In this document: positions 1 to 8,151 of the stretch, piece by piece | How positions within the stretch are numbered: position 1 is the first letter of the stretch | How the letters are laid out: each line of letters opens with the position of its first letter | NCBI RefSeq assembly: GCF_016863335.1 | Contig: NZ_BOOR01000012.1 | Coordinates: 1 to 64,000 of the forward strand | Source of the DNA: Planotetraspora thailandica | GTDB taxonomy: Bacteria > Actinomycetota > Actinomycetes > Streptosporangiales > Streptosporangiaceae | DNA: 64,000 bases | Direction: 5' to 3' | Notes under the pieces: generated by a model | The model's input: the letters and a program-made list of their open reading frames with translations, nothing else | What the model was told of the DNA's origin: nothing | Databases searched by the model: none | Translations under genes and position numbers: made by a program

Positions 1-312
1 CAGGTATGCAGGCCAGAACGGCTGGGAGATCACCACGTCCGCGTCGGGCAGTTCACGATCGAAGACCGAGCCGGGGCCCTCCTTGTCGGAGGTGACGACC
101 AGCGTGTGCCCGCGCTCCTCAAGGAAGCGGCGCAGCCCGAGCTCGCCGGACACGCTGCCAAGCAGGTGCCCGGGGGCGAAGTCGACGGCCTTCGGCGTCG
201 GCAGCGTCTGGCCGCCGGGGTAGTGGTCGATGACGGGCAGATCGTCCCGGGCGTACGTCGAGGGGTAACCGTCGACCGGGTCGTCGTACAGGACGCACAG
301 CACTTTCGCCAT
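1..312 (-). CDS. fdh: NAD-dependent formate dehydrogenase, N-terminal part (cut by window edge)
   Basis: The first 104 codons read [18 protein letters not shown] and continue through a [14 protein letters not shown] stretch, [16 protein letters not shown] and [11 protein letters not shown]. This closely matches the N-terminus of NAD-dependent formate dehydrogenases of the D-2-hydroxyacid dehydrogenase superfamily (Pseudomonas sp. 101 type), which oxidise formate to CO2 and make NADH in the cytoplasm. The ATG at 312 has a GAGGAG ribosome site about 8 nt upstream. The NAD-binding and catalytic parts lie outside the window. It is transcribed in the same direction as the upstream LysR gene, about 108 bp away, and the gap carries OxyR-like half-sites. 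Family assignment is secure; formate use as an energy or NADH source is inference. Confidence 0.93.
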   Translation of the reverse strand, partial: MAKVLCVLYDDPVDGYPSTYARDDLPVIDHYPGGQTLPTPKAVDFAPGHLLGSVSGELGLRRFLEERGHTLVVTSDKEGPGSVFDRELPDADVVISQPFWPAYL

Positions 313-382
313 GATGTCGGCTCCTCGTTGAGAGACGGCGGCTGACATCTCTACCCTCCGTGCGCGCGTATTCGCACGTCAA

Positions 383-418
383 AGCGAAAATTTCTATTAC
401 GGCATAGAAAACCTCTAT
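383..418 (-). promoter_or_regulatory. Candidate OxyR-type LysR operator upstream of fdh
   Basis: Read on the minus strand, the gap before fdh contains ATAG-N7-CTAT-N6-ATAG-N7-CGCT. Three of four quarter-sites are perfect. The inner two form a perfect 7-bp inverted repeat (391-397 with 404-410). The layout mirrors the tandem ATAG-N7-CTAT pattern bound by OxyR-like LysR tetramers. The neighbouring LysR protein has a strongly OxyR-like DNA-binding domain. The regulator-site pairing is inference. Confidence 0.6.
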
Positions 419-420
419 CG

Positions 421-1353
421 CTACGCCATGGGTACGAGGTGGTCGCCCAACAGCCGGTCGAGGACGTCGCGCAGATCCAGGCCGCGGGCCACGTCGAGCA
501 GCGCCCGCGCCAGCACCGGCTCGGGTTCGCGGTCGGCGACGACGAGCCCCACCCGCGGCGCCACGGCGGGCCGTTCCATCCGGACGACCCGCATGCCGTC
601 GGGCACGCCGAACATGTAGAGCCAGGCATGCGCGATCACACTCGACCAGCGGTGCGTGGCGACGTGGGCGTACAACGCCGAGACGGTGTCGGTCTCGATG
701 GCGGGGACGGCGACGGCACCCGCGGCACGGAACGCGGCGTCGAGCAGGCGCCTGTTGCGCATCTCGGGGGCGAGCAGGCACAGGGGGAGCGCGGCGACCT
801 CCGCCCAGCGCACGACGTCGCGGCCGGCCAGCGGGCTGTCGTCGGGGGTGAGTAGCAGATAACGCTCCTCGTAGAGCGGGCTGGCCCGCACCCCTCCGAG
901 CTCCTCGTCGTCGAGGTAGGTCATCGCCACGTCGATCTCGAACTCGGCCAGCTGGCGGTTGATCTCACGGGACGACAACGACGTCAGCGAGACCCGGGCG
1001 TGCGGATGGCGCTCGCAGAACGGCGTGGTGATCAGCGACGCCGCCGTCAGCGCCGTCGGGATCGCGCCCATCCGCAGCGTGCCCGACAGGCTCTCGCGCA
1101 TCGTGGACAGGTCGTGCCGCAGCGCGTCGCACTCGGCGAGGATGCGATGCGCCCAGAGCAGCACGCGTTCGCCTTCCGGTGTGAGCCCGGCGAAACGCTG
1201 CCCGCGCCGTACAAGAGGAACGCCGAGCTCGCGCTCGAGTTTGCTGATGGCAGCGGACAAGGACGGCTGGGATACGTGGCAGGCCGCGGCGGCGCGGGCG
1301 AAGTGGCGCTCCCGGGCGAGGGCGACCAGATATTCCAACTGGCGCAACAGCAC
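421..1353 (-). CDS. LysR-family transcriptional regulator, OxyR-like DNA-binding domain
   Basis: This 310-aa protein has an N-terminal winged HTH (about residues 1-60; LRQLEYLVALARERHF, CHVSQPSLSAAISKLERELG) and a LysR substrate-binding domain (about 90-295). The HTH resembles E. coli OxyR closely. The region aligned with OxyR Cys199/Cys208 (around LCLLAPEMRNRR) lacks the cysteine pair, so peroxide sensing by disulfide is unlikely. It starts with GTG at 1353. The gene lies just upstream of fdh in the same orientation and probably activates it in response to an unknown metabolite, possibly formate or a one-carbon intermediate; that role is inference. Confidence 0.88.
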   Translation of the reverse strand: MLLRQLEYLVALARERHFARAAAACHVSQPSLSAAISKLERELGVPLVRRGQRFAGLTPEGERVLLWAHRILAECDALRHDLSTMRESLSGTLRMGAIPTALTAASLITTPFCERHPHARVSLTSLSSREINRQLAEFEIDVAMTYLDDEELGGVRASPLYEERYLLLTPDDSPLAGRDVVRWAEVAALPLCLLAPEMRNRRLLDAAFRAAGAVAVPAIETDTVSALYAHVATHRWSSVIAHAWLYMFGVPDGMRVVRMERPAVAPRVGLVVADREPEPVLARALLDVARGLDLRDVLDRLLGDHLVPMA

Positions 1354-1444
1354 GCCACAGGATGTCGCGAATGAGCGCTCCCGTCCAGAGTGATGTCCTC
1401 CCTTCGGAGGGGCCGGTCTCCGTGAGCGCTCAGGGTTCGCCCAA

Positions 1445-1450
1445 TACGAT
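1445..1450 (+). promoter_or_regulatory. Leaderless-type -10 hexamer TACGAT
   Basis: TACGAT ends 7 nt before the ATG at 1458 and no purine-rich ribosome site is present. This supports the internal start and a leaderless mRNA. No convincing -35 was seen. Confidence 0.5.
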
Positions 1451-1457
1451 GCTCCGC

Positions 1458-2324
1458 ATGCGTGCAGTCGGCCGGTGGGAGGTGAGACCCGCGCCGGTGG
1501 CCGTCCTTTCGGTCGTGCTCGCCGCGCTCGCCCTGGCCGGTCCTGCGTCCGCCGCGCCGCCCGACCCGCTGCTGCCGCTGGCCCGCTCGATCGCGCGGGA
1601 GCATCCCGCCATGTGGACCCAGGCCTCCGTGGCGCGGGGCACGCACGTCGTCGTCATCGGCGCCCCCTCCGCTCTGGTCCGCGAGATCACGGCGCTCGCC
1701 GAGCAGGCCGGCCGTACGGTCGCCGCGGTGTGGGGACGGCCGGCCGACGCGGTCATCCTGGTGCCCGCGACCGGCGAACAGGCCGCCGAGCTCGTCGCGC
1801 CCGCGCGCGTGGAGGGCTTTGCGGCGTTCGCGGGGGCGGATCGGGTCGTCATCGACCCTGCGGGGTTCGCCCGGCTGACCCCGACCGGACGCCAGGTCGT
1901 GCTGACGCACGAGCTGACCCACGTGGCGACCGATGCGGCGGGCGACCCGGGGATGCCGGCGTGGCTGCGGGAGGGCTTCGCCGACTACGTCGGCTACCTC
2001 CACAGCGGGCTTCCGGTGGCGACCGTCGCGGCCGAACTGAGCCGGGACATGCGCGCGGGGGCCGCCCCGGCGCGGTTGCCGCCGGACGCCGACTTCCAGG
2101 CCGGATCGACGCGTCTTCCGCAGGCGTACGAGGAGGCGTGGCTGGCCTGCCGGTACATCGCCCAACGTTTCGGGGAGCGGCGGCTGGTCGCCTTCTACCG
2201 CGAGGCGGGGCGCACGGGCGTGCCGAGGGCTCTGCGGAGCACACTCGGCATGACCGTGCCCGGTCTGACCGATGCGTGGCTGGAGTACGTCACCCGGCTG
2301 CTCACGCCGGCGGCCGCGTCGTGA
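1458..2324 (+). CDS. Secreted peptidase MA-like zinc metallopeptidase
   Basis: From ATG 1458 the product has a signal peptide (basic MRAVGRWEVR, hydrophobic core, ASA-AP cleavage site). The mature domain contains the zinc-protease motif HELTHVAT (HExxH), followed by WLREGFADYVGY, whose glutamate is the likely third zinc ligand. This is the pattern of the peptidase MA-like family. An upstream in-frame start at 1362 would place about 30 unrelated residues before the signal peptide, and the TACGAT hexamer favours 1458. It is probably exported and acts on extracellular protein or cell-wall substrates. The substrate is unknown. It is divergent from the LysR gene. Confidence 0.8.
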   Translation: MRAVGRWEVRPAPVAVLSVVLAALALAGPASAAPPDPLLPLARSIAREHPAMWTQASVARGTHVVVIGAPSALVREITALAEQAGRTVAAVWGRPADAVILVPATGEQAAELVAPARVEGFAAFAGADRVVIDPAGFARLTPTGRQVVLTHELTHVATDAAGDPGMPAWLREGFADYVGYLHSGLPVATVAAELSRDMRAGAAPARLPPDADFQAGSTRLPQAYEEAWLACRYIAQRFGERRLVAFYREAGRTGVPRALRSTLGMTVPGLTDAWLEYVTRLLTPAAAS

Positions 2325-2360
2325 CGCCGGGTTCCTCACCGACGTGCCGGCCCACGCCCG

Positions 2361-2480
2361 TGCATGATCACGCCGAGCGTTCTCCCTGGTCAGCGGGAAC
2401 ATCGCCGAACTTCTGCATGATCACGATGGGAGTTGTGCCTGGTCAGCGGGAATATCGCCGAACTTCTGCATGATCACGCG
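2361..2480. repeat. 53-bp tandem repeat array, locus 1 (reverse orientation)
   Basis: Three copies of TGCATGATCACG lie with their TGATCA cores at 2365, 2418 and 2471, exactly 53 bp apart. Between them the segment around CCTGGTCAGCGGGAA and CGCCGAACTTC is nearly identical, while about 12 nt vary. The same family recurs at 31864-32284 and 40900-41019. The array fills most of the gap between the peptidase gene and pimB'. Its function is unknown. Confidence 0.9.
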
Positions 2481-2551
2481 CAAAGGGGGAGGGGATGATC
2501 GATGGGGTATCTCGGGAAGGTGTGGATGATCGGGCGAAAGGGCGGGTGGGC

Positions 2552-3691
2552 ATGGGGAGGGCGCTGATCGTCACCAACGACTTTCCTCCTCGGGCGGGAG
2601 GCATCCAGGCGTTCGTCCACGGGCTGGCCTCCCGGCGGCCTCCGGACTCCGTGATCGTCTACGCCCCCCGGTGGAAGGGTTCCGAGGCCTTCGACGAGCG
2701 GCAGCCGTACGAGGTGGTCAGGCATTCCGGCACCCTCATGCTGCCCACGCCCGCCGTCGCGAGGCGTGCGGCGGAGCTCGCGGACGGGTGCGACACCGTG
2801 GTCTTCGGCGCGGCCGCCCCGCTCGGGCTGCTCGCCCCCCGCCTGCGGGCGGCCGGCGCCGGCCGGGTCGTGATGCTCACCCACGGGCACGAGGCGGGGT
2901 GGGCGCGCCTGCCCGTCGCCCGCGACCTGCTGCGCCGCATCGGGGAGGGCGCCGACGTGGTGACCTACCTGGGCGACTACACCCGCCGCAGCCTCGCGTC
3001 CGTGATCCCGGAATCCAAGCTCACCCGGCTCGCGCCGGGGGTCGACGTCTCGGCCTTCCGCCCGGGGGCGGGAGGCGCGGACGTACGGAAGTCGCTCGGG
3101 ATCGAGGACAGGCCGGTGGTCGTGTGCGTGTCGAGGCTCGTGCCGCGAAAGGGCCAGGACATGCTGATCCGGGCCTGGCCCCTCGTGCTGCGGCGACTCC
3201 CCGACGCGGCCCTGTTGCTCGTCGGCGGAGGGCCCTCCCGCACCGCGCTGCAGCGGGCCGCCGCCGGACTCGTCGCCCGGGGGTCGGTCGTGTTCTCCGG
3301 GCCGGTGCCGTGGGCCGACCTGCCCGCCCACTACGACGCGGGTGACGTGTTCGCCATGCCCTGCCGCACCCGGCTGGCCGGTCTCGACATCGAAGGTCTC
3401 GGCATCGTCTATCTGGAGGCCTCCGCGACCGGCCTCCCTGTCGTCGCCGGGTCGTCCGGGGGCGCCCCCGACGCCGTACGGCAGGGCGAGACCGGCCTGA
3501 TCGTCGACGGCACCTCGCCCGAGCGGATCGCCGAGGCGCTGGTCGAGCTGCTGTCCGACCCGGCCGCGGCCCGCGCGATGGGCAAGCGCGGCAGAGCGTG
3601 GATCGAGGAGCAGTGGGGATGGGACAGGGTCGCGGACAGGTTCGAGCGGATCCTCACCGGCACCGCCGTCCCGGATTCCCCCAGACACTGA
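2552..3691 (+). CDS. pimB: GDP-mannose-dependent phosphatidylinositol monomannoside mannosyltransferase PimB'
   Basis: This 379-aa GT-B glycosyltransferase of family GT4 resembles mycobacterial PimB' (Rv2188c). Shared stretches are ALIVTNDFPPRAGGIQ at the N-terminus, THGHEAGWARLPVARD, the donor-site SRLVPRKGQD and VGGGPSRTAL, and the EX7E-type motif in DIEGLGIVYLEASATGLP. It would add the second mannose to PIM1 at the cytoplasmic membrane face during phosphatidylinositol mannoside synthesis. ATG 2552 was chosen over an in-frame ATG at 2495, because homologs begin at MGRALIVTNDF and a GGGCGGGTGGG stretch precedes it. The neighbouring fadD gene on the opposite strand repeats the actinobacterial pimB'-fadD15 pairing. 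Confidence 0.9.
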   Translation: MGRALIVTNDFPPRAGGIQAFVHGLASRRPPDSVIVYAPRWKGSEAFDERQPYEVVRHSGTLMLPTPAVARRAAELADGCDTVVFGAAAPLGLLAPRLRAAGAGRVVMLTHGHEAGWARLPVARDLLRRIGEGADVVTYLGDYTRRSLASVIPESKLTRLAPGVDVSAFRPGAGGADVRKSLGIEDRPVVVCVSRLVPRKGQDMLIRAWPLVLRRLPDAALLLVGGGPSRTALQRAAAGLVARGSVVFSGPVPWADLPAHYDAGDVFAMPCRTRLAGLDIEGLGIVYLEASATGLPVVAGSSGGAPDAVRQGETGLIVDGTSPERIAEALVELLSDPAAARAMGKRGRAWIEEQWGWDRVADRFERILTGTAVPDSPRH

Positions 3692-3736
3692 GACGCAGAC
3701 ACTGAGGCGGCTTTGGCGGAGCCGGTGACGCCCGCC

Positions 3737-5521
3737 TCAGCCGTACAGCTCGTCGAGCTGCTTGGCGAAGTCGCGCATCACGAGGGCGCGCTTGACCTTC
3801 AGCGACGGCGTCAGGTGGCCGCTCTCCTCGGTCAGGTCGGTGTCGAGGATGACGAACTTCTTGATCTGCTCCGCGTGGGAGACCATGCGGTTGGCGACGT
3901 CCACCGCGCTCTGCACCTCGGCGAGCAGTGCGGGGTCGGTGTGGGAGACCTCCGCCTTCCCGTTCGACTGCCTCCACTGCTCCACGGCCTCGGGGTCGAG
4001 CGTGATGAGCGCCCCGATGAACGGCTTGTCGTCGCCTACCACCATGACCTGGCTGATCAGCCGGTGCGCCCGGATCGCGTCCTCGAGCGGGGCCGGCGCG
4101 ACGTTCTTGCCGCCCGCGGTGACGATGATCTCCTTCTTGCGGCCGGTGATGCTCAGGTAGCCGTCGGCGTCCAGTTCGCCGACGTCGCCGGTGTGGAACC
4201 AGCCGTCGGGGTCGACGGCCTCCTTGGTGGCGCGCTCGTTGTTCCAGTAACCGTCGAAGACGTGACGGCCCTTGACGAGGATCTCGCCGTCCTCGGCGAT
4301 GCGGATGCTCACGCCGGGGAAGGGCTTGCCGACGGTTCCGATCTTGTTGGCGCCCGGCATGTTGACGGTGGACGGTGCGCTGGTCTCGGTGAGGCCCCAG
4401 CCCTCCAGCACCTCGATCCCGACGCCGCGGAAGAAATGGCCGAGCCGCTCGCCGAGCGCCGACCCGCCGGAGACGGAGGTCCTCAGATTGCCGCCGGTGG
4501 CGGCGCGGAGCTTGCTGTACACGAGTTTGTCGAATACCGCGTGCTTGAGCCGCACGCCGAGCCCGGCGCCACCGGAGCTTTCCGCCCTGCTCCACGCGAT
4601 GGCGGTGTTCACCGCGGCGTGGAAGATCTTGCCTTTGCCCTCGGACACGGCCTTCTGCTCCGCGCCGTTGTACACCTTCTCGAACACGCGGGGCACGCCG
4701 AGCAGGAACGTCGGCTTGAACGCCTGCAGGTCGGGGGCGACGTTCTTCATGTTGGGCGTGTGGGCGAGCACGGTGCCCGTCTCGATGAGGACGACCTCGA
4801 TGATCCGGGCGAGGCTGTGCGCCAGCGGCAGGAACAGCAGCGCCGCCCTGTCGTCGACGTCGAAGAGCCGCTCCAGCGGCCCGAGGTAGATGTTGCGGGC
4901 GGTGAATACCAGGTTGTCGTGGGTGAGCCGGCAGCCCTTCGGCATGCCCGTGGTGCCGGAGGTGTAGATGATCGTGGCGAGGTCGTGGCCGCCCCTGATA
5001 GACCGGCGCTCGGCGAGGACGTCGTCGGACACCTCGGACCCGAGCGAGGTGAGCGCGGCCAGGCCGCCGCCGTCGATGCGCCAGATCAGGGAGAGCGCGG
5101 GGACGGCCTCGCGCACGGCCTCCTCGTGGGACTCGGATTCGACGACGGCCGCCTTCGCGCCGCTGTCGGTCAGGATCCACTTCACCTGGTCGACGGAGGA
5201 GGTCTCGTAGACCGGCACTCCGACGGCGCCGGCCGCCCAGATGGCGTAGTCGACGACGGTCCACTCGTACCGCGTGCGCGACATGATGGCGACCCGGTCA
5301 CCCGGCTCCACGCCCGCTGCGATCAGACCCTTGGCCACGCCGGCGACGTCGTTGCGGAACTCGGCGGCAGTGACCGGATTCCAGGGGGCGCCGGGCGCCT
5401 CGCCCTCCTTGCGCCGGATCACGACGGTGGACGGCGCGTCGGCCGCACGCTGGAACACCACGTCGGTGCAGTTGGCGGATAGGGGCACGTCCACCAGCAC
5501 GGGAACGCTGTACTCGCGCAC
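3737..5521 (-). CDS. Long-chain fatty-acid-CoA ligase (FadD15-like AMP-forming synthetase)
   Basis: This 594-aa ANL-superfamily enzyme would activate long-chain fatty acids to acyl-CoA through an acyl-adenylate. Visible motifs are the P-loop IIYTSGTTGMPKG (about residue 200), GWGLTETSAPSTVN, DGWFHTGDVGELDADGY and GRKKEIIVTAGGKNVAP, plus a C-terminal SLKVKR lysine. Length matches M. tuberculosis FadD15 (about 600 aa). GTG 5521 was chosen because GGAGGAG lies 5 nt upstream; the frame stays open 15 codons further, without support. It is convergent with pimB', the usual order in this conserved block. Confidence 0.9.
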   Translation of the reverse strand: MREYSVPVLVDVPLSANCTDVVFQRAADAPSTVVIRRKEGEAPGAPWNPVTAAEFRNDVAGVAKGLIAAGVEPGDRVAIMSRTRYEWTVVDYAIWAAGAVGVPVYETSSVDQVKWILTDSGAKAAVVESESHEEAVREAVPALSLIWRIDGGGLAALTSLGSEVSDDVLAERRSIRGGHDLATIIYTSGTTGMPKGCRLTHDNLVFTARNIYLGPLERLFDVDDRAALLFLPLAHSLARIIEVVLIETGTVLAHTPNMKNVAPDLQAFKPTFLLGVPRVFEKVYNGAEQKAVSEGKGKIFHAAVNTAIAWSRAESSGGAGLGVRLKHAVFDKLVYSKLRAATGGNLRTSVSGGSALGERLGHFFRGVGIEVLEGWGLTETSAPSTVNMPGANKIGTVGKPFPGVSIRIAEDGEILVKGRHVFDGYWNNERATKEAVDPDGWFHTGDVGELDADGYLSITGRKKEIIVTAGGKNVAPAPLEDAIRAHRLISQVMVVGDDKPFIGALITLDPEAVEQWRQSNGKAEVSHTDPALLAEVQSAVDVANRMVSHAEQIKKFVILDTDLTEESGHLTPSLKVKRALVMRDFAKQLDELYG

Positions 5522-5739
5522 GGTCACTCCTCCAATAAACGTTCGTCCATGTTCAGAGGCACCCACCAGTCCCGGGGCCGGCCCGAGATCTCACCGGACG
5601 TTACCGGGCCACGTCAGGCAGCGGTAGGTATACGGGGTCAGACATCGGCAGATCCGTCATGCAAGCGCTGTCCGTGATTGAGCGCACGCTATCAGTGTCC
5701 CCATGTGGGCAGGGGACGACGCGAATCTCGGCCAAGCGA

Positions 5740-5767
5740 TTGTTCACCGAACGTGGCGGATTACGAT
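5740..5767 (+). promoter_or_regulatory. Leaderless promoter TTGTTC-N16-TACGAT
   Basis: TTGTTC (5740-5745) and TACGAT (5762-5767) are separated by 16 bp. The -10 ends 7 nt before ATG 5775, with no ribosome site between. This places the transcription start at or near the start codon of the phosphoesterase gene. Confidence 0.55.
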
Positions 5768-5774
5768 GGCCCGC

Positions 5775-6542
5775 ATGCGCGTACACGTGGTCAGCGACGT
5801 TCACGGCAGGGCCGACGCGCTGGCCCGTGCGGGAGACGGTGCGGACGCACTCGTCTGCCTCGGCGATCTCATCCTCTTCGTCGACTACAGCGATCACTCG
5901 CAGGGGATCTTCCCCGACCTGTTCGGCCCTGAGAAGGCCACCGAGTTCATCGGCCTGCGCGCGGCGGGACGCTTCGAGGCGGCCAGGGCGATGTCGGCCC
6001 TGCTGTGGGCGGAACTCGGCGGAGACCCCCGCGACCACATCGAGTCGGCGGTACGGCGGCAGTACGAGCAGATCTTCGCGGCGATGCCCGAGCCCGCCTA
6101 CCTGACCTACGGGAACGTCGACCTGCCGCCGCTGTGGAACGACTACCTGCGCCCCGGCCACCAGGTGCTCGACGGCACGACGGCGGAGATCGGCGGCCTC
6201 ACCTTCGGTTTCGTCGGCGGCGGCCTGCGCACCCGCTACCGCACGCCGTACGAGATCGACGACGAGGAGTTCGCGCGCAAGGTCGAGGCGGTCGGCCGGG
6301 TCGACGTGCTGTGCTGCCACATCCCGCCGGCCGTTCCCGAGCTGCTGTACGACGTCGTGGCACGGCGGTTCGAGCGGGGCAGCGAGGCCACGCTGGAGGC
6401 GATCAGGATGACGCAGCCGAGATACGCCCTGTTCGGGCACGTCCACCAGCCCCTGGCGAGCAGGACGCGCATCGGCAGGACCGAGTGCGTCAACGTCGGC
6501 CACTTCCGCGGCCGCGGCACGCCTTTCGCCCTGGAATGGTGA
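5775..6542 (+). CDS. Calcineurin-like metallophosphoesterase
   Basis: The 255-aa protein opens with MRVHVVSDVHGRAD, giving the D-x-H metal ligands. It continues with CLGDLI (GD motif), YGNVDLP (GNxD), CHIPP and FGHVHQPL (GHxH). This is the standard two-metal phosphoesterase motif set. It likely hydrolyses a phosphodiester or phosphomonoester in the cytoplasm; the substrate cannot be predicted. The conserved position between fadD15 and the SRPBCC/ArsA genes is typical of actinobacteria. Start 5775 was preferred over 5766 and 5703 because the TACGAT hexamer sits 7 nt upstream and homologs start at the first beta strand. Confidence 0.85.
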   Translation: MRVHVVSDVHGRADALARAGDGADALVCLGDLILFVDYSDHSQGIFPDLFGPEKATEFIGLRAAGRFEAARAMSALLWAELGGDPRDHIESAVRRQYEQIFAAMPEPAYLTYGNVDLPPLWNDYLRPGHQVLDGTTAEIGGLTFGFVGGGLRTRYRTPYEIDDEEFARKVEAVGRVDVLCCHIPPAVPELLYDVVARRFERGSEATLEAIRMTQPRYALFGHVHQPLASRTRIGRTECVNVGHFRGRGTPFALEW

Positions 6543-6544
6543 AG

Positions 6545-6550
6545 TACGGT
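6545..6550 (+). promoter_or_regulatory. Leaderless-type -10 hexamer TACGGT
   Basis: TACGGT ends 6 nt before ATG 6557 and lies just after the upstream stop codon. It would let the SRPBCC-ArsA-DUF5304 operon start its own leaderless transcript. Confidence 0.45.
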
Positions 6551-6556
6551 TAGCCC

Positions 6557-6994
6557 ATGGCTGATCGGACCACATCGAGTGTCACCATCCGCGCGGACAA
6601 GGCCACGATCATGGCAGTGATCGCCGACTTCCCCGCCTATCCCGAGTGGGCCGGCCAGATCAAGAAGGTCGAGGTCCTGGAGGTCGGCGAGGACGCGAAG
6701 CCGGCCAAGGTCCGCTTCGTCGTCGACGCCGGCGTGATCAGCGACGACTATGTCCTGGCCTACGACTGGGCCGGCGACTCGGTCGTCAGCTGGGAGATCG
6801 CCGACGCGGGCCGGATGGTCTCGGGCCTGACCGGAAGCTACCGGCTGGAGGACGCCGCCGACGGCACCGACGTGACCTACGAGCTCGCCGTGGACCTCAA
6901 GGTCCCGATGATCGGCATGATCAAGCGCAAGGGCGAGAAGATCCTCATCGATACGGCGCTCAACGGGCTCAAGCGGCGCGTCGAGGGCCGATGA
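6557..6994 (+). CDS. SRPBCC (START-like) family protein, cyclase/dehydrase type
   Basis: This 145-aa protein matches the polyketide cyclase/dehydrase and lipid-transport branch of the SRPBCC fold, with an N-terminal strand, the VIADFPAYPEWAGQIKKVEVLE segment, central antiparallel strands and a C-terminal helix. Such proteins bind hydrophobic ligands. In mycobacteria the comparable gene (Rv2185c, from memory) sits beside fadD15 and an ArsA-like ATPase as here. It overlaps the ArsA-like gene by an ATGA, implying translational coupling. Ligand and role are unknown; a link to envelope lipid metabolism is inference from neighbours. Confidence 0.82.
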   Translation: MADRTTSSVTIRADKATIMAVIADFPAYPEWAGQIKKVEVLEVGEDAKPAKVRFVVDAGVISDDYVLAYDWAGDSVVSWEIADAGRMVSGLTGSYRLEDAADGTDVTYELAVDLKVPMIGMIKRKGEKILIDTALNGLKRRVEGR

Positions 6995-8151
6995 GGGTCC
7001 TGCTCTTCACGGGCAAGGGAGGCGTCGGCAAGACCACCGCGGCGGCGGCGACCGCCACCCTCGCCGCGAAGCGCGGGCTCAAGACCCTGGTCGTCTCCAC
7101 CGACACCGCCCACTCCCTGGCCGACGCCCTGGCCGCCACCGCCTCGGAGCAGCCGGTGGAGGCCGCGCCGGGCCTCTTCCTGCAGCAGGTCGACACCCAG
7201 AAGTCGCTCGAACGCCACTGGGGAGAGCTGCGCGACTACATCAGGAACCTGTTCGGCGAGCTCGGCCTCGACGAGATCACCTCCGAGGAGATCACCGTCC
7301 TGCCGGGCGCCGAGGAGATCCTCGCGCTGCTCGAGCTGCGCGAGCAGGCCCGCACCGGCACGTGGGACGTCATCGTGGTCGACTGCGCGCCCACCGCGGA
7401 GACGCTGCGGCTGCTCGCCCTGCCCGAGGCGTTCGACTGGCACGTCAGCCGCCTGCTTCCCGTCGGCAGGCGCGTGCTGCGGGCGATCTCGCCGGTCGTC
7501 CGGCACGTCGCCAGGGTGAGCGCCCCGGGGGCCGAGGTCGTCTCCGCGGGGGAGCGGCTGCACCGCGCCCTGCTGGAGATCCGCGAGCTGCTGACCGGCG
7601 ACCTCGCCTCCGTCCGGCTGGTCTTGACGCCCGAGGCGGTCGTGGTCGCCGAGGCCCGCCGCACGCTGACCTCCCTCAGCCTGTACGGCTACCGCGTCGA
7701 CGCGGTGATCGCCAACCGGGTCTTCCCCGCGGAAGGCGCCGACGAATGGCGGAAGGGATGGGTGGAGGCCCAGGCCAGGCAGCTCGCCGAAGTCCACGAA
7801 TCGTTCGCCCCGCTCCCGGTCCGCCTCGTGCCGTACCTCCCGGCCGAGCCGGTCGGGCCCGCCGCCCTCGCCGAGGTGGCCGAGACGTTGTATGGCGACG
7901 CCGACCCGTTCGCCCGGCCGGACGTCGAGCCGCCGCTGCGCCTGTCAGCCGACGAACTGGTGCTGGCGCTGCCCCTCGCGGACAAGTCGGACGTGGATCT
8001 GGCCCGCAAGGGCGACGAGCTGATCGTGACGGCGGGTCCCCACCGCAGGGTGATCGCGCTGCCGATCGCCTTGGCCCGCAGGGACGTCGCGTCGGCGGCG
8101 CTCCGCGACGGCTTCCTCCGGGTACGGTTCGAGGCAGGAGGGGCGAAATGA
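6991..8151 (+). CDS. ArsA/GET3-family ATPase
   Basis: The 386-aa product begins MRVLLFTGKGGVGKTTAAAA, a deviant Walker A of the ArsA/Get3/MinD class. It has VVSTDTAHSLADAL (switch-like A-motif) and VIVVDCAPTAETLRLL (Walker B region), and a C-terminal beta-rich tail (about 300-386) resembling an HSP20-like domain. There are no obvious arsenite-binding cysteine clusters, and no arsenical genes nearby. A GET3-like chaperone or regulatory ATPase role fits better than arsenite export. It overlaps both neighbours by ATGA junctions (SRPBCC upstream, DUF5304 downstream), so the three are probably one functional unit. Confidence 0.85.
   Translation: MRVLLFTGKGGVGKTTAAAATATLAAKRGLKTLVVSTDTAHSLADALAATASEQPVEAAPGLFLQQVDTQKSLERHWGELRDYIRNLFGELGLDEITSEEITVLPGAEEILALLELREQARTGTWDVIVVDCAPTAETLRLLALPEAFDWHVSRLLPVGRRVLRAISPVVRHVARVSAPGAEVVSAGERLHRALLEIRELLTGDLASVRLVLTPEAVVVAEARRTLTSLSLYGYRVDAVIANRVFPAEGADEWRKGWVEAQARQLAEVHESFAPLPVRLVPYLPAEPVGPAALAEVAETLYGDADPFARPDVEPPLRLSADELVLALPLADKSDVDLARKGDELIVTAGPHRRVIALPIALARRDVASAALRDGFLRVRFEAGGAK

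Noticed and set aside
391-410. Classic T-N11-A LysR box
   Set aside because: The dyad centre does not place a T and A 11 nt apart; the OxyR-type ATAG-N7-CTAT reading fits better.
1362-1457. N-terminal extension of the peptidase gene
   Set aside because: It would bury the signal peptide about 32 residues inside the protein; TACGAT 7 nt before ATG 1458 supports the later start.
3654-5482. Very long frames overlapping fadD on other frames (3654-5264 minus, 3713-5482 plus)
   Set aside because: They are shadows of the real fadD frame, which alone has acyl-CoA ligase motifs and a ribosome site.
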